A DNA stretch of 64,000 nucleotides from CAWDPQ01 sp963804245. Its GTDB lineage: Bacteria > Acidobacteriota > Vicinamibacteria > Vicinamibacterales > 2-12-FULL-66-21. Of the stretch, positions 25,546-35,838 are shown piece by piece. The stretch lies in NCBI GenBank assembly GCA_963804245.1, contig CAWDPQ010000012.1, positions 124,001 to 188,000 of the forward strand, given 5' to 3'. Numbering within the stretch: the first letter of the stretch is position 1; every line of letters begins with the position of its first letter. The notes beneath the pieces were generated by a model that was not told where the DNA came from, made no database searches, and worked only from the letters and a program-made list of their open reading frames with translations. The translations under genes and the position numbers were made by a program.

Positions 25546-26244
25546 ATCGATGGTGAGCAGTGGACCATCGCCACGACGCACGCACAAAGCGGCGGCGTGT
25601 GTGGCTGTCGGTGACCACAGCACGAGCTGCCACGATGCCGCGTCATCACCCAGTGTGGGATCGAGCGTCAGCCGAGGCTGGCCATCGTCGAGCGTCAGAC
25701 TGATCCGCTCGAGGGGCAGCGATAAGCCGAGTCCGCGAGCTTTGCTGTACGCTTCTTTCAGCGTCCACAGCTCGATGAAGCGGCGCGGTTTTGCAGCCGC
25801 AGGCACGGCGGCCAGGGCGGCGCGCTCGTCGGGTGCAAAGCAGCGCTCGATCAATGGTGCGGGCGCGTCATCGCGCCAGGCTTCGACGTCGATGCCGATG
25901 TCGCGCGCTAGGCTGACGGCGCAGGCCACGAGACCGCGGGTGTTGGCGACGCTGAAACACAGAGGCGGTGCTCCCGCCGGCGCCGCGATCTGCGGTCGAC
26001 TGTTGTTGTCGGCCACGAAGCGCCACGCCTCGGGCGCGATCGGCGTGCAGCAGGACAGCGCGCGGCGTTGCAGCGTCCGAGAGGCCAGCGCGATCCGGCG
26101 ATCGCGCTCGAAGCGAAACCGGCCGACGTGCGCGAGATCGTCGTCGGCGAGGATTGGCGCATCAGGGTTGCGGGCGAGCGTCTCAGGCTGGGCCAGAAAG
26201 ACGAGGACTTCGCGCGCGCCGATCGACGGTCCCGAGTGCAGCAT
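25525..26244 (-). CDS. Sfp-type 4'-phosphopantetheinyl transferase
   Basis: This 239-residue enzyme moves the phosphopantetheine arm of CoA to a Ser of carrier proteins. Family motifs are FSVANTRGLVACAV (with the substrate-binding 'S-x-x' strand), DIGIDVEAW (Mg-binding Asp), and LWTLKEAYSKARGLGLSLPL (Mg-binding Glu, catalytic Lys). ATG 26244 fits the family length; the frame continues upstream without similarity. No synthase or carrier gene is nearby, so it serves carrier proteins elsewhere. Confidence 0.85.
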   Translation of the reverse strand: MLHSGPSIGAREVLVFLAQPETLARNPDAPILADDDLAHVGRFRFERDRRIALASRTLQRRALSCCTPIAPEAWRFVADNNSRPQIAAPAGAPPLCFSVANTRGLVACAVSLARDIGIDVEAWRDDAPAPLIERCFAPDERAALAAVPAAAKPRRFIELWTLKEAYSKARGLGLSLPLERISLTLDDGQPRLTLDPTLGDDAASWQLVLWSPTATHAAALCVRRGDGPLLTIDSRWLPH

Positions 26245-26311
26245 GTGGTCACACAGAATTTGACCACAGTTCCGGAGGAGTAGCTCTGTTTCTGCTTCGA
26301 GGCAGCAGCCG

Positions 26312-28722
26312 CTATTCCGCCCGGAGGGCACCGACAAGGTCGACGGCGGCGGCTCGCAGCGCTGGGATGAGACTCGCAGCAACCGCCACCACGATAGTCG
26401 CGAACGCCACGAGAGCGAACGTCAACGGATCCGTGGGCCTCACGTCGAACAGTAAGCTTCCCATGATCTGCATCGTCGCGTACGCGCCGAGGAGTCCCAC
26501 GGCAATGCCGCCGGCAGTCCACGGCAGTGCGCCGGCAACGACTAGCGCAATCACGTCGCGGCGACCTGCACCGAGCGCAAGCCGAATCCCAATCTCGCGC
26601 GCACGCTGCGCCGCTCCGTAGGCCACCACACCATAGACACCAACCAACGCCAGCCCCAGCGCAAGTGCGGCGAACACGGTCAGCACTGTCATGTAGAACC
26701 GGCGCTCGGCGATGGACGCGGATAGGACTTCGTCGAGCGTTCTCACGCCGGAAATGGGTTGATCGCTATCGATGGCCCACACCGCCTGTTGGATGCCCAT
26801 GACGAGCGAATGGGGATCCCCCTGGGCTCGTGCCGCGATCGATCCGAGCCTGACCGGGTAGAGATCGGTCTGCGCCGCCGAGAGATACACTTGCGGCGTG
26901 AGCTCTGCCGTCTTGCCGTCACGCCTGACTTCGCCGACAACTCCCACGATCGTTATCCGAGGCGCTTGTTCGTTGCGCGCAAAGTGTTGTCCGATCGGAT
27001 CGCGATTGCCCAGGAACTGGCGAACGAAGGTTTGACTCACGACAGCGACGGGCATTGTCCCTTTGCGATCGTCTGCGCTCAGGAGGCGGCCCCGTAGGTG
27101 CGGAATGCCGAGGGTGCCGAAGTACCCGGGCTCACGGCTTGCAGGTCGGCGTCGACACGAGTCGGCCCCGATGGGCTGCTCAATAGAAGACCCCCGCCCC
27201 ATCCTCCACGCATCGGGAACTGGTTGGCGAAGGCGACGTTGACGACGCCAGGCAGCAGGGCCATGCGTTCGGAGAGCTCGGCGAAGAACCGGTAGCTCGC
27301 ATCTTGGCTTTCGTACTTGGTCACCGGCAGTCGAACGTTCACGGTCAGCACGCGCTCGGTTTCGAAACCAAGATCCACGGTGTTCAAGTGCACGAGGCTG
27401 CGAATGAGCAGCCCGGCACCGACCGCGAGCATGAATGCTGCTGCGACCTCCGCTGCAACCAACAGTCCGCGCCATCGCATGATCGTTCTGCTGTCTGACG
27501 CGGTAGGTCCTGATCTGAGCACGGCGGCATCCTCCTGCCCGCGTCGTTGGAGAGCCGGCAGCAGACCCGCGACCACACCGGCGATCAACGAGAGGGCAGC
27601 GGTCATAATGAGAACGCGCGCGTCGACAGCGACATCGCCGAGCCGTGGAATCGATGTGGGCGCGATCGCCACCAGCGCATCACGCGTCCAAATGCCGAGC
27701 AGACACCCCGCCGCACCGCCAAGGATCGCCAGCGTCAATCCGCGGATGAGTAAGTCCACCGCAATTTGTGCGCGGCTGGCGCCGAGCGCTCGCCGGATCG
27801 CGAGCTCCTGGCGTTGCCCAACTGCCCGAACGATCAACAGATTGGCCAGGTTCACACACGCAATGAGGAGGACGAGTCCGACGGCGCCCCAGGTCACGAC
27901 GAGCGCGCGTTCGACATGTCGCACCAAGTCGGCACCAAATGGGGCGATCACGGCACGGTAAGATTGATTGGACTCGGGAAAACGGCGCGCCAAATCCGCA
28001 GAGATTGAATCGAGATCGACCTGCGCGTGATCGACCGTGACGCCCGCCTTCAGGCGCCCGATAACGTTCACCTCGTGTGAGCCGTGGTTGTTGAGCGCCT
28101 CCTGCGAATATGCCGCCGGCCTGAGATACGCAACGTGAATGGAGCTGCCGTATTCGGTGAGCGGGCGAAACGAGGGGGGCATCACGCCGACGATTTCGTA
28201 GGGTTCACCATGGAGCGTGATCTTCCGGCCGAGGACGGCAGGATCAGCTCCGAACCTGTTGCGCCACCAGTGATCGGTCAGGATCACCACGCGCGCACCC
28301 CCGGGGCGATCCTCCTCGGGAAGAAACGGTCGACCGAGTGCTGGCGGCACGCGAAGCACAGCGAACACGTTCCAGGTGACAGCTTCGCCGAGCAATTGTT
28401 CGGGCGTTCCCGTTTTCGTGAGGACCGCCGACACGGAGGCAAATCCGGCCAGGTCGTCGAACGTCCGGTTGGCGCGCTGATAATCGACGAGGTTTGCGGG
28501 CGATACGGTCAGTCGGGAGTGCCGCCGCTCGTTGACTTCCCACAGCGAGATGAGCCGTGCGCTTTCGGGATATGGGAGCGGCCGGAGCATGACGGCATCG
28601 ACGACGCTGAAGACCGCCGTATTGGCGCCGATGCCGAGGGCCAGCGTGAGCACGGCCACCGTCGTGAAGGCGGGAGCACGGCGGAGAAGACGGAACGTGT
28701 AGCGAAGGTGATGAAGGAGCAC
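26312..28722 (-). CDS. ADOP/MacB-type FtsX-domain permease, one frameshift
   Basis: About 800 residues. It starts MLLHHLRYTFRLLRRAPAFT with the first membrane helix VAVLTLALGIGANTAVF, a MacB-like periplasmic domain, the first FtsX domain (LVLLIACVNLANLLIVRAVG and QRQELAIRRALGASR), a second periplasmic domain and the second FtsX domain (AREIGIRLALGAGRRDVIAL). The frame changes near 27128 in acccggg: DADLQAVS in one frame continues as GYFGTLGIPHLRGRLL in another, so one base is missing. The gene is otherwise intact, so an assembly error is likely. Such permeases occur without their own ATPase here. Substrate unknown. Confidence 0.85.
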
Positions 28723-28947
28723 GACACACGCGGCGCGAAAGCTGTGCCAGGAGAATATGCAGCAACAATCCCGATAATCACGCTCGGGTACGGAGCCGGC
28801 CGGGCGCCTGTGGGATTGTCATGTCCCACAAGCGAACAGCGTCAGTTTCAAATGTTCGGAAGCGTTCCGGCGCGCTGTTTCAGCCGATGCGACCTGCCGC
28901 CGACTCCGGCTCCAGCCACGATAGCGGCCTGGATGACCGGGCCGGGG

Positions 28948-30865
28948 TCAGTAGGCAATCGCGTAGCATTCGCGGCGTGGGTCGGCGCCGGCGAAGCGAT
29001 TCTGCGTCGCTGGATCGATCATCACCACGGTCGCGCACCCGGACATGCCGAACTGGCGCAGCCTGCTCACGTCATGCCCGCGCTTCTGTAGCTCCATGTA
29101 CACCGCGTCGGAGACGGTCGCTTCCACCCCCAGCTTGTTGAACCCGGCGCGATGCGGCCAGAACGAGCCGTAGAAGTGCTGCGTCCCCACACGTGGCCGT
29201 TCGATAGCGGTATGCAGGTTCGGATACCAGTTCTCCCAGAATTCGACGATGCTGAGGAACGCCTGCAGGATGGTTTGATCCTGGTTGTCGCCGCCCGGGG
29301 TGCCGATGCCCATCAGCGGCACGTCACCCTTGAACACTATGCTCGGCGTCAACGTGTAACGCGGCCGCGCCCGCGGACGAATCTGATTGGCACGCGTCTT
29401 GTCGAGCCAGAACTGTTCGCCGCGCACACTCATGCCGATGCCGGTGTCGCCAAGGATCACCGCGCCGCTAATCCATCCGCCGCTCGGCGTCGAGTCGAAC
29501 ATGTTGCCGTCCTTGTCGATGACGGTCATGTGCGTCGTGTCCTTCTGCACGCCGCTGGAGTCCTGGCCGAGCGAGGCCCTCGCGTCCGCGAGCGAGACGG
29601 CCTGGCTGCTGTCGGTGGTTCCGTCCTGTACGTTCGCTTTCCAGTAGGGCCACTGCTTGACGGTGGAGTCGTACTGCAGCGGGTCGCCCGCGATGTACGA
29701 CTTCGACGCTCGCTTCGGATCGATCAGCTTCGCTCGTTCCTTCGCGTAAGCCTTCGACAGCAGCCCTTCTCCAGGGACTTTCACGAACTCTGGATCCGCG
29801 TAGTAGCTGTCGCGATCGGCGTAGGCCAGCTTCATCGCCTCGACGATCGTGTGCAGGTAGTCGGCGCTCGCGTGCCCCATGGCCTTGAGATCGAAGTTTT
29901 CGAGGATGTTCAACGTCTGCAACAGCACGGGCCCCTGGCTGCCGAAGGAGTGCTTGTACACCGTGTACCCGCGGTAGGTGGTCTGCGCCGGCGCCTCGAC
30001 CCGGGCGTAGAACTCCGCGAAGTCGGAGTACTCGAACGGCGCCTCGTGTTTCTGGAGGAATGCCACCATCTCGCGCGCGATGTCGCCCTTGTAGAAACGA
30101 TCGCGCGCGGCGATCACGCCCGCAACTCGTCCCTTGGCCTTCGCTTCCTTCTCGGCCTCGACCATCCGCTTCAACGTTCGCGCCAGCGCCGGCAGCCGGA
30201 TCGTCTCACCTGGCTTGTACATGGAACGATCGGGCTTGAGCCAGTACCTTCTGGTTGTCAGGCCAGGATTCGAAGAACTTCAGATTGCTTCGAATCGCCC
30301 GCGCCGTGCTTTCGCGCAGCGGGAAGCCTTTCTCGGCGTACTCGATGGCCGGGGTGGCCACATCCTCGAAGCTCATCGTCCCCCACTTTTCGAGCACGGT
30401 CAGCGCCGCGTGCAACGTCCCGGGGATCACGGCCGGGTCCAGACCCTCGCCGCTCAAGCTCTTCTTACGCGACAGATACCAGTCGACGGTGGCGGCCTTC
30501 GGCGCCCACCCCTGACCGACGACGGAGATGACCTTCGCCTCTTTGCGCGGATAGACCATCACCAGCCCTTCTCCGCCCAGGCTGTAGAGATCCTGTTCGA
30601 GCACGCCGCCGACGATCAGGGACGCCGCGCCGGCGTCGAAGGCATTGCCGCCTTTCAGCAGGACTCCGAAGGCGGCGGCGGTCGTCAGCGGATGTCCGGT
30701 GGACACGCCGCCGGATGGTCCCATCACCGCCGGTCGGAGCGCGGCTCGACCGGGCTGCCGATCCTGCTCCGGCACCTGGGCCACGACCCGCGATGAAAGG
30801 GTCCACCAGGTGACACCACCAGCGACGACGACGAGGGCCAGGATCGATCGACGGATTGCGCTCAT
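28948..30865 (-). CDS. ggt: Gamma-glutamyltransferase family protein, one frameshift
   Basis: The start is ATG 30865 (MSAIRRSILALVVVAGGVTW, a signal peptide). The large-subunit half has MGPSGGVSTGHPLTTAA, GGNAFDAGAASLIVGGVLEQ and the nucleophile region DTTHMTVIDKDGNMFDSTPS, with the autocleavage Thr. GTPGGDNQDQ forms the oxyanion GG. Near 30225 one base must be removed to join SWPDNQK to YWLKPDRSMYKPGE. The repaired protein is about 640 residues, full length for the family. It acts on gamma-glutamyl or N-acyl bonds in the periplasm. It sits at the end of a catabolic gene series. Confidence 0.85.
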
Positions 30866-30885
30866 GAGGTCATCTCCTGCGGACG

Positions 30886-30933
30886 TCAAAACGTCATTCT
30901 CAATCCAAACTGCATATCACGGCCGGCGAACAC
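30886..30933 (-). pseudogene. C-terminal remnant of a TonB-dependent receptor/Oar-like protein
   Basis: Reading minus from 30933 gives VFAGRDMQFGLRMTF followed by TGA. This is the typical C-terminal strand of Oar/TonB-type outer-membrane proteins, with the terminal Phe needed for barrel assembly. The frame has no support upstream (30934-31020 reads KLGGVDGHNLLGAMAATGIK in another frame, of unknown origin). It is probably a deletion scar. Confidence 0.45.
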
Positions 30934-31038
30934 GCCGCATCTTGATGCCGGTCGCGGCCATGGCGCCCAAAAGATTGTGGCCGTCCACGCCGCCAAGTTT
31001 CGCCACCACGACGTCGACTGCCTGCGCTTCTTCCAGCC

Positions 31039-31581
31039 TCAATCCACGTAGGCGACGCAGTCGACCTGCACCAGAACACCTTCGCGGCCCATCAGGTTCG
31101 CGGCGGTGCCGGTGTAAGAACGGGCGGGCGGCGGATCAGGGAAGAAGCCGCGGTAGCCTTCGTTCAGCAGGGCAATGTTCTTGTTCGGCTCGGCCACGGT
31201 CATGTGCACCTTGAGCACATTGGCCATCGATGAACCAGCGGCCTCGAGAATCTCTTTCATCGTCGTCAGCGCACTCTGGATCTGGACCTTGACATCTCCA
31301 GCCTCTTTGCGCCGATCGGGATACCAGCCGCCTATTCCAGCCACGAAGAGCAAGTGACCGGAGCGGATGCAGGACGAGAGCAGAGCATTGGACGATGCGG
31401 CTTGCCCGGGACGTCGGATCACTTCTTTCTTCGGGGTCCACGATCCGGCGCCCGAGGCGGTTGTCTGCGCCTCTGCGGCTGTTGCCTTGGCTGCGCCGGC
31501 AGCTCCGAACACGGCGAGGCCGGCCGCCAGCGCCTGACGGCGTGTTTTCTTCGTCGACTTCTTTTCGCGTCTAATGGCCAC
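31039..31581 (-). CDS. RidA/YjgF-family protein with export leader
   Basis: This 180-residue protein has a basic twin-Arg-like start (KKTRRQALAAGLAVFGAAGA) and then a RidA fold: AASSNALLSSCIRSGHLLFV, AGIGGWYPDRR, LTTMKEILEAAGSSMANVLK, VHMTVAEPNKNIALLNEGYR and a C-terminal VQVDCVAYVD. RidA deaminates reactive enamine/imine intermediates. The key Arg position of active RidA is not obvious here, and the cell location is periplasmic if the leader works. It lies between the aldolase and GGT genes, fitting amino-acid-type breakdown. Confidence 0.8.
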   Translation of the reverse strand: MAIRREKKSTKKTRRQALAAGLAVFGAAGAAKATAAEAQTTASGAGSWTPKKEVIRRPGQAASSNALLSSCIRSGHLLFVAGIGGWYPDRRKEAGDVKVQIQSALTTMKEILEAAGSSMANVLKVHMTVAEPNKNIALLNEGYRGFFPDPPPARSYTGTAANLMGREGVLVQVDCVAYVD

Positions 31582-31641
31582 CGGTCACCTCGTCTTCAGA
31601 ACACAGCCTCGCCATGCCGCTCAGGGCAGGGAGGTCGAATG

Positions 31642-31773
31642 TTACCTGACTGCCGTCCCCTGCACCTGCACCAGGTTGTCCAATACGCCTGCACCGTCGT
31701 CCGGCCGGGAGGATGCTTCGGGAAATATTCTTTGAAAAACGATGTTCATGTTATCCATCTGGCCCATCGTCAT
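31642..31773 (-). CDS. Possible 43-residue protein overlapping the aldolase stop
   Basis: ATG 31773 overlaps the TGA of the preceding gene (ATGA), suggesting translational coupling. The frame reads MTMGQMDNMNIVFQRIFPEA, then SRPDDGAGVLDNLVQVQG. Composition is reasonable, but no family is recognised and it could be chance. Confidence 0.3.
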   Translation of the reverse strand: MTMGQMDNMNIVFQRIFPEASSRPDDGAGVLDNLVQVQGTAVR

Positions 31774-32726
31774 GAAGGCGACTTCGCGGCAGCGTAGGCA
31801 GGGGCGATTGCCGATGCCGGGATAGGTCGGGTGATATCTGTTCCGGGCAGCGTCCGTGCCAGGAGCGCGTCGAGTTGCTGGGCCACGGGTCGACTGATCG
31901 TTGCCCCCGGATGCCGCGCCCGTGCCGATGCCATCAGCCCGCGCCGGCGCAGGATTTCCTTCCGAATGGCCACTCCTGGCTGCTGTTCGAAGACAATGAG
32001 CGGCGCGAACCGCGCATAAACGTCGTGCACGCACTGCCAATTATTCGCGCGCGCGGCGTCGAGCAAGGCTCTGAGCACTTCCGGAAACGCGAAGCCGGTG
32101 TTGAATCCATCCGATCCTGCGGCCAGATCGAAAGGCGCGTACAGCGCGCCGAGGCCGGTGAGGATGGGCACTTTGCGCTCGCCCAGACCGTCGCGCAGTT
32201 GCTGAATCTTCGGCGCCGTGGGCACGGCTTCTTCCTTGATGCACTGGATCGCCGGCACTTCGCGCAGCAGACGCAGCATCAGAGGAACGGAGAAATGAAC
32301 CTCACTCGAGGCAGGGTGGTCTTGCAGCACGACAGCTATGTCCAGACCGGAGGCAATGCGCTGGTAGGTCTCGACGGTGCGATCGTCGTTCGGGACCGCT
32401 TCTTTCGCGGGCATCACCATCACGGCATCGGCGCCCAGATCCTGCGCCATGTGCGACAGGTATCGCGCAGCCTCTGTTCCGCTGTGGCTGGTGCCAACAA
32501 CGACCGGCATCCGTCCATTCACCGACTGCACGGCTCGTTTGATCAGCGTCTGGCGCTCGTGATCGTTGAGACGGTTCGACTCGCCTAAAACCCCCAGAAT
32601 CGTGATGCCATCGATGTCGAGCTGGCTCATGAACTCGATCAGCGTTTGCCACGATTCCAGATCGAGGCTCTCGTCGTCGTGAAATGGCGTCGCGAGAATC
32701 GGAATGACACCTTGCAACGCACGCAT
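31770..32726 (-). CDS. Dihydrodipicolinate synthase-family aldolase
   Basis: The 318-residue product starts MRALQGVIPILATPFHDDES, typical of the DapA/NanA class I aldolases. GVLGESNRLNDHER is the substrate-carboxylate loop, and IQCIKEEAVPTAP carries the Schiff-base lysine. Length and barrel order fit. The neighbours (alcohol dehydrogenase, sugar-phosphate isomerase-like protein, RidA) favour catabolism of a sugar acid or hydroxy-amino acid over lysine synthesis. The C-terminus is Ala/Pro-rich (PASAIAPAYAAAKSPS). Confidence 0.82.
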   Translation of the reverse strand: MRALQGVIPILATPFHDDESLDLESWQTLIEFMSQLDIDGITILGVLGESNRLNDHERQTLIKRAVQSVNGRMPVVVGTSHSGTEAARYLSHMAQDLGADAVMVMPAKEAVPNDDRTVETYQRIASGLDIAVVLQDHPASSEVHFSVPLMLRLLREVPAIQCIKEEAVPTAPKIQQLRDGLGERKVPILTGLGALYAPFDLAAGSDGFNTGFAFPEVLRALLDAARANNWQCVHDVYARFAPLIVFEQQPGVAIRKEILRRRGLMASARARHPGATISRPVAQQLDALLARTLPGTDITRPIPASAIAPAYAAAKSPS

Positions 32727-32788
32727 GTCGCTGCTCCTATAGATTGAGGTCCGCACGCGATTCGGCCGCGCTGAGGACTGACGGATCC

Positions 32789-33808
32789 CTAGACCGATCC
32801 CGCGACGTTGACGACGACCTTCATCACCGGCCCACCGCCGAGCGCCACTTCCATTCCTTGCTGCAGTTCCTCGAGAGGAATGACGCGGCTGACCAGCGGG
32901 CCCACAGGGATGGAGCGAGTCGCGACGAGCTGAATGGCTTCTTCCCACGCAGCTCTTGTGTAGAGACGGCTGCCATGCAGTCTCAGCTCGCGCGCGAAGA
33001 TCGAGTACAGCGAGAACGGCACGGGCTCAGCGTGGATACCAATGACAGCGATGCTTCCCCACACGCGAACCACGTCGGTGATCAGACGGGCGGCGTCGGG
33101 ACTGCCGCTGACCTCGAAGGCGACGTCGGCGCCGCGTCCATCCGTCCACTCGTTGACGGCTCGGACCGCGTCCGTATCAGGCCCAATCGTGTCGAGGCCA
33201 AACCGCTCGAGCATCTCGACTCGATGCGGGTTGATCTCGACGACTTTCACGCGAGCGCCGCGAAGAGTACTCACCAGCGCGATCAGGCATCCAATCGGGC
33301 CGCCACCAAACACCACAACGGTGTCACCGGACCTGATCTCCGCGCGGCCGACGTCGTGCGCGGCCACCGCCAGCGGTTCGATCAACGGCGCATCGTCTTC
33401 GCTGATCGAGTCCGGCACCTTCAGCAGGCGATCCGAAGGCACAGCCCAGTAGTCCTGCATGCCGCCGGGCGCATCGACGCCGAGCACCTTGAGGTGATGG
33501 CACAGGTAACTGGCTCCCATGCGACACGCATAACAGGTCTCGCACGAGAGTATGGGGATGACGGTGACGCGATCCCCCTGCACGAAGCCCGATTCACGCG
33601 GTGAGCTGACGACCTCGGCAAAGACCTCGTGTCCGATGATTCCGCCTCGTGGTACCCGATGATCGAGGTGACCTTGATAGATGTGCAGGTCGGTACCGCA
33701 GATGCCGACGCGGCGCACACGGAGGAGCGATTCTCCGGCGGCCGGCGCGGGCATGGGCGCGGGACCGGTTTGAAATGTCCCGTCACCCCGATAGTAGGAT
33801 GCGCGCAT
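32789..33808 (-). CDS. Zinc-dependent alcohol/sorbitol-type dehydrogenase
   Basis: This 339-residue MDR-family enzyme has catalytic zinc ligands Cys37 (VGICGTDLHIYQGH) and His60-Glu61 (GGIIGHEVFAE). The structural zinc loop is CETCYACRMGASYLC. The NAD motif is VVVFGGGPIGCLIALV, followed by VVEINPHRVEMLERFG (Glu after the second strand implies NAD preference). Such enzymes oxidise polyols, threonine or sugar acids (galactonate, idonate). It sits 5 bases downstream of the isomerase-like gene, so they are an operon. Confidence 0.85.
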   Translation of the reverse strand: MRASYYRGDGTFQTGPAPMPAPAAGESLLRVRRVGICGTDLHIYQGHLDHRVPRGGIIGHEVFAEVVSSPRESGFVQGDRVTVIPILSCETCYACRMGASYLCHHLKVLGVDAPGGMQDYWAVPSDRLLKVPDSISEDDAPLIEPLAVAAHDVGRAEIRSGDTVVVFGGGPIGCLIALVSTLRGARVKVVEINPHRVEMLERFGLDTIGPDTDAVRAVNEWTDGRGADVAFEVSGSPDAARLITDVVRVWGSIAVIGIHAEPVPFSLYSIFARELRLHGSRLYTRAAWEEAIQLVATRSIPVGPLVSRVIPLEELQQGMEVALGGGPVMKVVVNVAGSV

Positions 33809-33813
33809 CGTTT

Positions 33814-34704
33814 CTATCCGCCGTGCTTCGCTGCCATCCGCTTCAGGAAGGCAATCGACGCCGGGGCGTCATGCTCGACGTCCTTGGAATTGGCTTCGAT
33901 ACTGATCCGTCCCTGGTAGCCGATCGTGTTCAGGTTTTGGAAAAACTGACCATAGCGCGGCTCACCCGCGTCGTCTGTGGGAAACGTACGTTCGCGGGGA
34001 TCGGCGATCTGAAGGTGGACGATCATGTCGCGCGCTTCGAGGATCACCGCCGGATCTTCGTGCTCGAACGCCAGATGGTAAAAATCGACGATGAGGCGAA
34101 CCTTCGGGTGGTTCACCTCGCGGGCGAGCTTCAGCGCCTCGGCCACCGAATTGATGATGTTGGTTTCCGGTTTCCGCAGCGCCTCGATCCCGATCACCAT
34201 TCCATACTTGCGGGACTGGATGACGTCGCCGCAGGTCTGCAGGAACTCCTTCAATTGCACCCAGGCCTTGTCTCGCGGAAAGCCTTCCGGCACCGTGCGC
34301 GCGCCGGGGCTGCCGAACACGATGACTTTCGCGCCGAAGCTCTCCGCCAGCTCGAGTGCTTTCTCGACATAGGCGCGTGTCTTCGCAGCATCCGCCTGCG
34401 GGCCAGTCAGCTTGATGTCGGCTCCCGGCATGAACCAGTTCATCGTCTCGACCCGGAGACCCGATGCTTTGAGCCTGGCGCGCGCGGCCGTAAGCGCATC
34501 CGGCGTAAGCGCCAGCGTCAGCGACAGGCCTGGTTCGGCATAGTCGAAGCCTGCAGCCTTCAGCGTGTCGATCGATTGCAGCGGGTTCACATCGCCAAAG
34601 TTGGCCACGCCATAGCGCAGGCGCAGCGCGGGCGCCGCGACGAGATGCTGCTCCTGGGAGAGGAGCGCAGTCACGACGAAGACGATGAGGAGAGCGCGCA
34701 GCAT
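33814..34704 (-). CDS. Sugar-phosphate isomerase/epimerase-like TIM barrel, exported
   Basis: This 296-residue protein begins with a signal peptide (MLRALLIVFVVTALLSQEQH). The barrel reads LQSIDTLKAAGFDYAEPGLS, KVIVFGSPGARTVPEGFPRD, VIGIEALRKPETNIINSVAE, VRLIVDFYHLAFEHEDP and GRISIEANSKD. Metal-binding Glu, Asp and His positions (IGIEA, VDFYH, IHLQIAD-like VHLQIADP, SIEAN) match the AP_endonuc_2 family (hydroxypyruvate isomerase, tagatose epimerase). A secreted form is common in acidobacteria and planctomycetes. Substrate unknown. Confidence 0.8.
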   Translation of the reverse strand: MLRALLIVFVVTALLSQEQHLVAAPALRLRYGVANFGDVNPLQSIDTLKAAGFDYAEPGLSLTLALTPDALTAARARLKASGLRVETMNWFMPGADIKLTGPQADAAKTRAYVEKALELAESFGAKVIVFGSPGARTVPEGFPRDKAWVQLKEFLQTCGDVIQSRKYGMVIGIEALRKPETNIINSVAEALKLAREVNHPKVRLIVDFYHLAFEHEDPAVILEARDMIVHLQIADPRERTFPTDDAGEPRYGQFFQNLNTIGYQGRISIEANSKDVEHDAPASIAFLKRMAAKHGG

Positions 34705-34788
34705 GTCGGTCCGCTCCGGGAACGAAGGCTCGAGCGACCCTCAGTGTTCAACGTGTAGGGCCGCCGATGCAAGAGCCGTTACGTTCCC

Positions 34789-35727
34789 GACGGGGGACGG
34801 CTGGCGACTGCGCCGGCGACGGCTGTGGCTATCTCGCGCTGAAGTGCCGCCAAATCGGAGGTTGCAGGCATCGAAGTCCTTGACCCAGATTTTTCGATCG
34901 GTGGCGCCGTCCACGAGCCGCGCCGACACGCGAACGCGATCGGCCTTCGTGACAACACTTCCTTCGACGACCAGCGCTGCGTTCAGGGCCTGCGCGATTT
35001 CGCGGAGCGGACGGCGAGCGCCGGCGAATTGCGATGCGCTCGTGTGAGACACCACGGCCAACGTTCCGAATCGCGCCAGCTCGGTCGTGACGCCATCGGT
35101 GAGACGGGCGGCGAGCATCTCGTCCGCTTGCTGGTTTGAATAGTGCGCGAGCGGGAGAACCGCGACTCTTACCAGAGGCGCCTCGCTGGTTGCCGTCCGC
35201 GACGCCGCGCGCCAGCCCACCGCAGCCACGATGACGAGACCGGCCGCGATGAGGCCCATGGTCAAGATCCATCTCGGTTTTGTCGGCGCCGTGGCTACCG
35301 CGCGATCGGGAACGCGGGAGTCGGCAGGCGGTGCGACAGGCCGTTCTTCGAAGGCCGGGATGTAACTACCTCGCCTCAGCCGGATGACGATGGGATCATC
35401 CAGCCCGGTTCGGCTGTAGTACTCGTCAACTTTGGAGCGCAGGCGCGCCGCTTCGACCCGGACGATGGAGTCGATCCGCGGATCGTATGCCTCGTTGCGA
35501 TCGAAGACATCGACGCCGATGGCGTATTCCTTCAGGCGATCTGATTCCCCAGCGAGCGTGCGCTCGACCACGTAACGCAGGAACCGGCTCATGCGATCGG
35601 CATTCGCGAAGCCATCGCTGGCCAGCAGCCGGCCGAGCTGCCGGCGGACGTCTTCGGCCGATGGCTGAGCGCCGACGTTCTGCACGTAACCAGTATGAGT
35701 CAACTTCACCGACCAGATGGCCGCCAA
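34789..35727 (-). CDS. Winged-helix regulator with TolB-like/FlgO domain, one frameshift
   Basis: The N-terminal conserved block (RRQLGRLLASDGFANADRMS, VERTLAGESDRLKEYAIGVD and RIDSIVRVEAARLRSKVDEY) is the acidobacterial regulator domain placed before a membrane helix (about 133-152). A FlgO/TolB-N-like domain follows (RVAVLPLAHYSNQQADEM and LVVEGSVVTKADRVRVSARL). One base must be removed near 34872 for the end to read TSDLAALQREIATAVAG to TAA at 34789-34791. Without it the tail is Arg-rich nonsense. It heads the minus-strand catabolic series and may regulate it. The start could be a few codons downstream. Confidence 0.7.
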
Positions 35728-35838
35728 TCCCGCAGTTACTAACCGTTAGATTCATGGCAACTCACTGATAGACGGAGCCTTTGTCTGACACACTCCATAG
35801 CGGCCGCCCGTCTTCCGATAAGTAGGAGGTGCAGGCAC

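Noticed and set aside
28801..28830. Inverted repeat gtggga/tcccac upstream of the ADOP permease
   Set aside because: Only six paired bases with a short loop and no promoter signal nearby; too weak to call.
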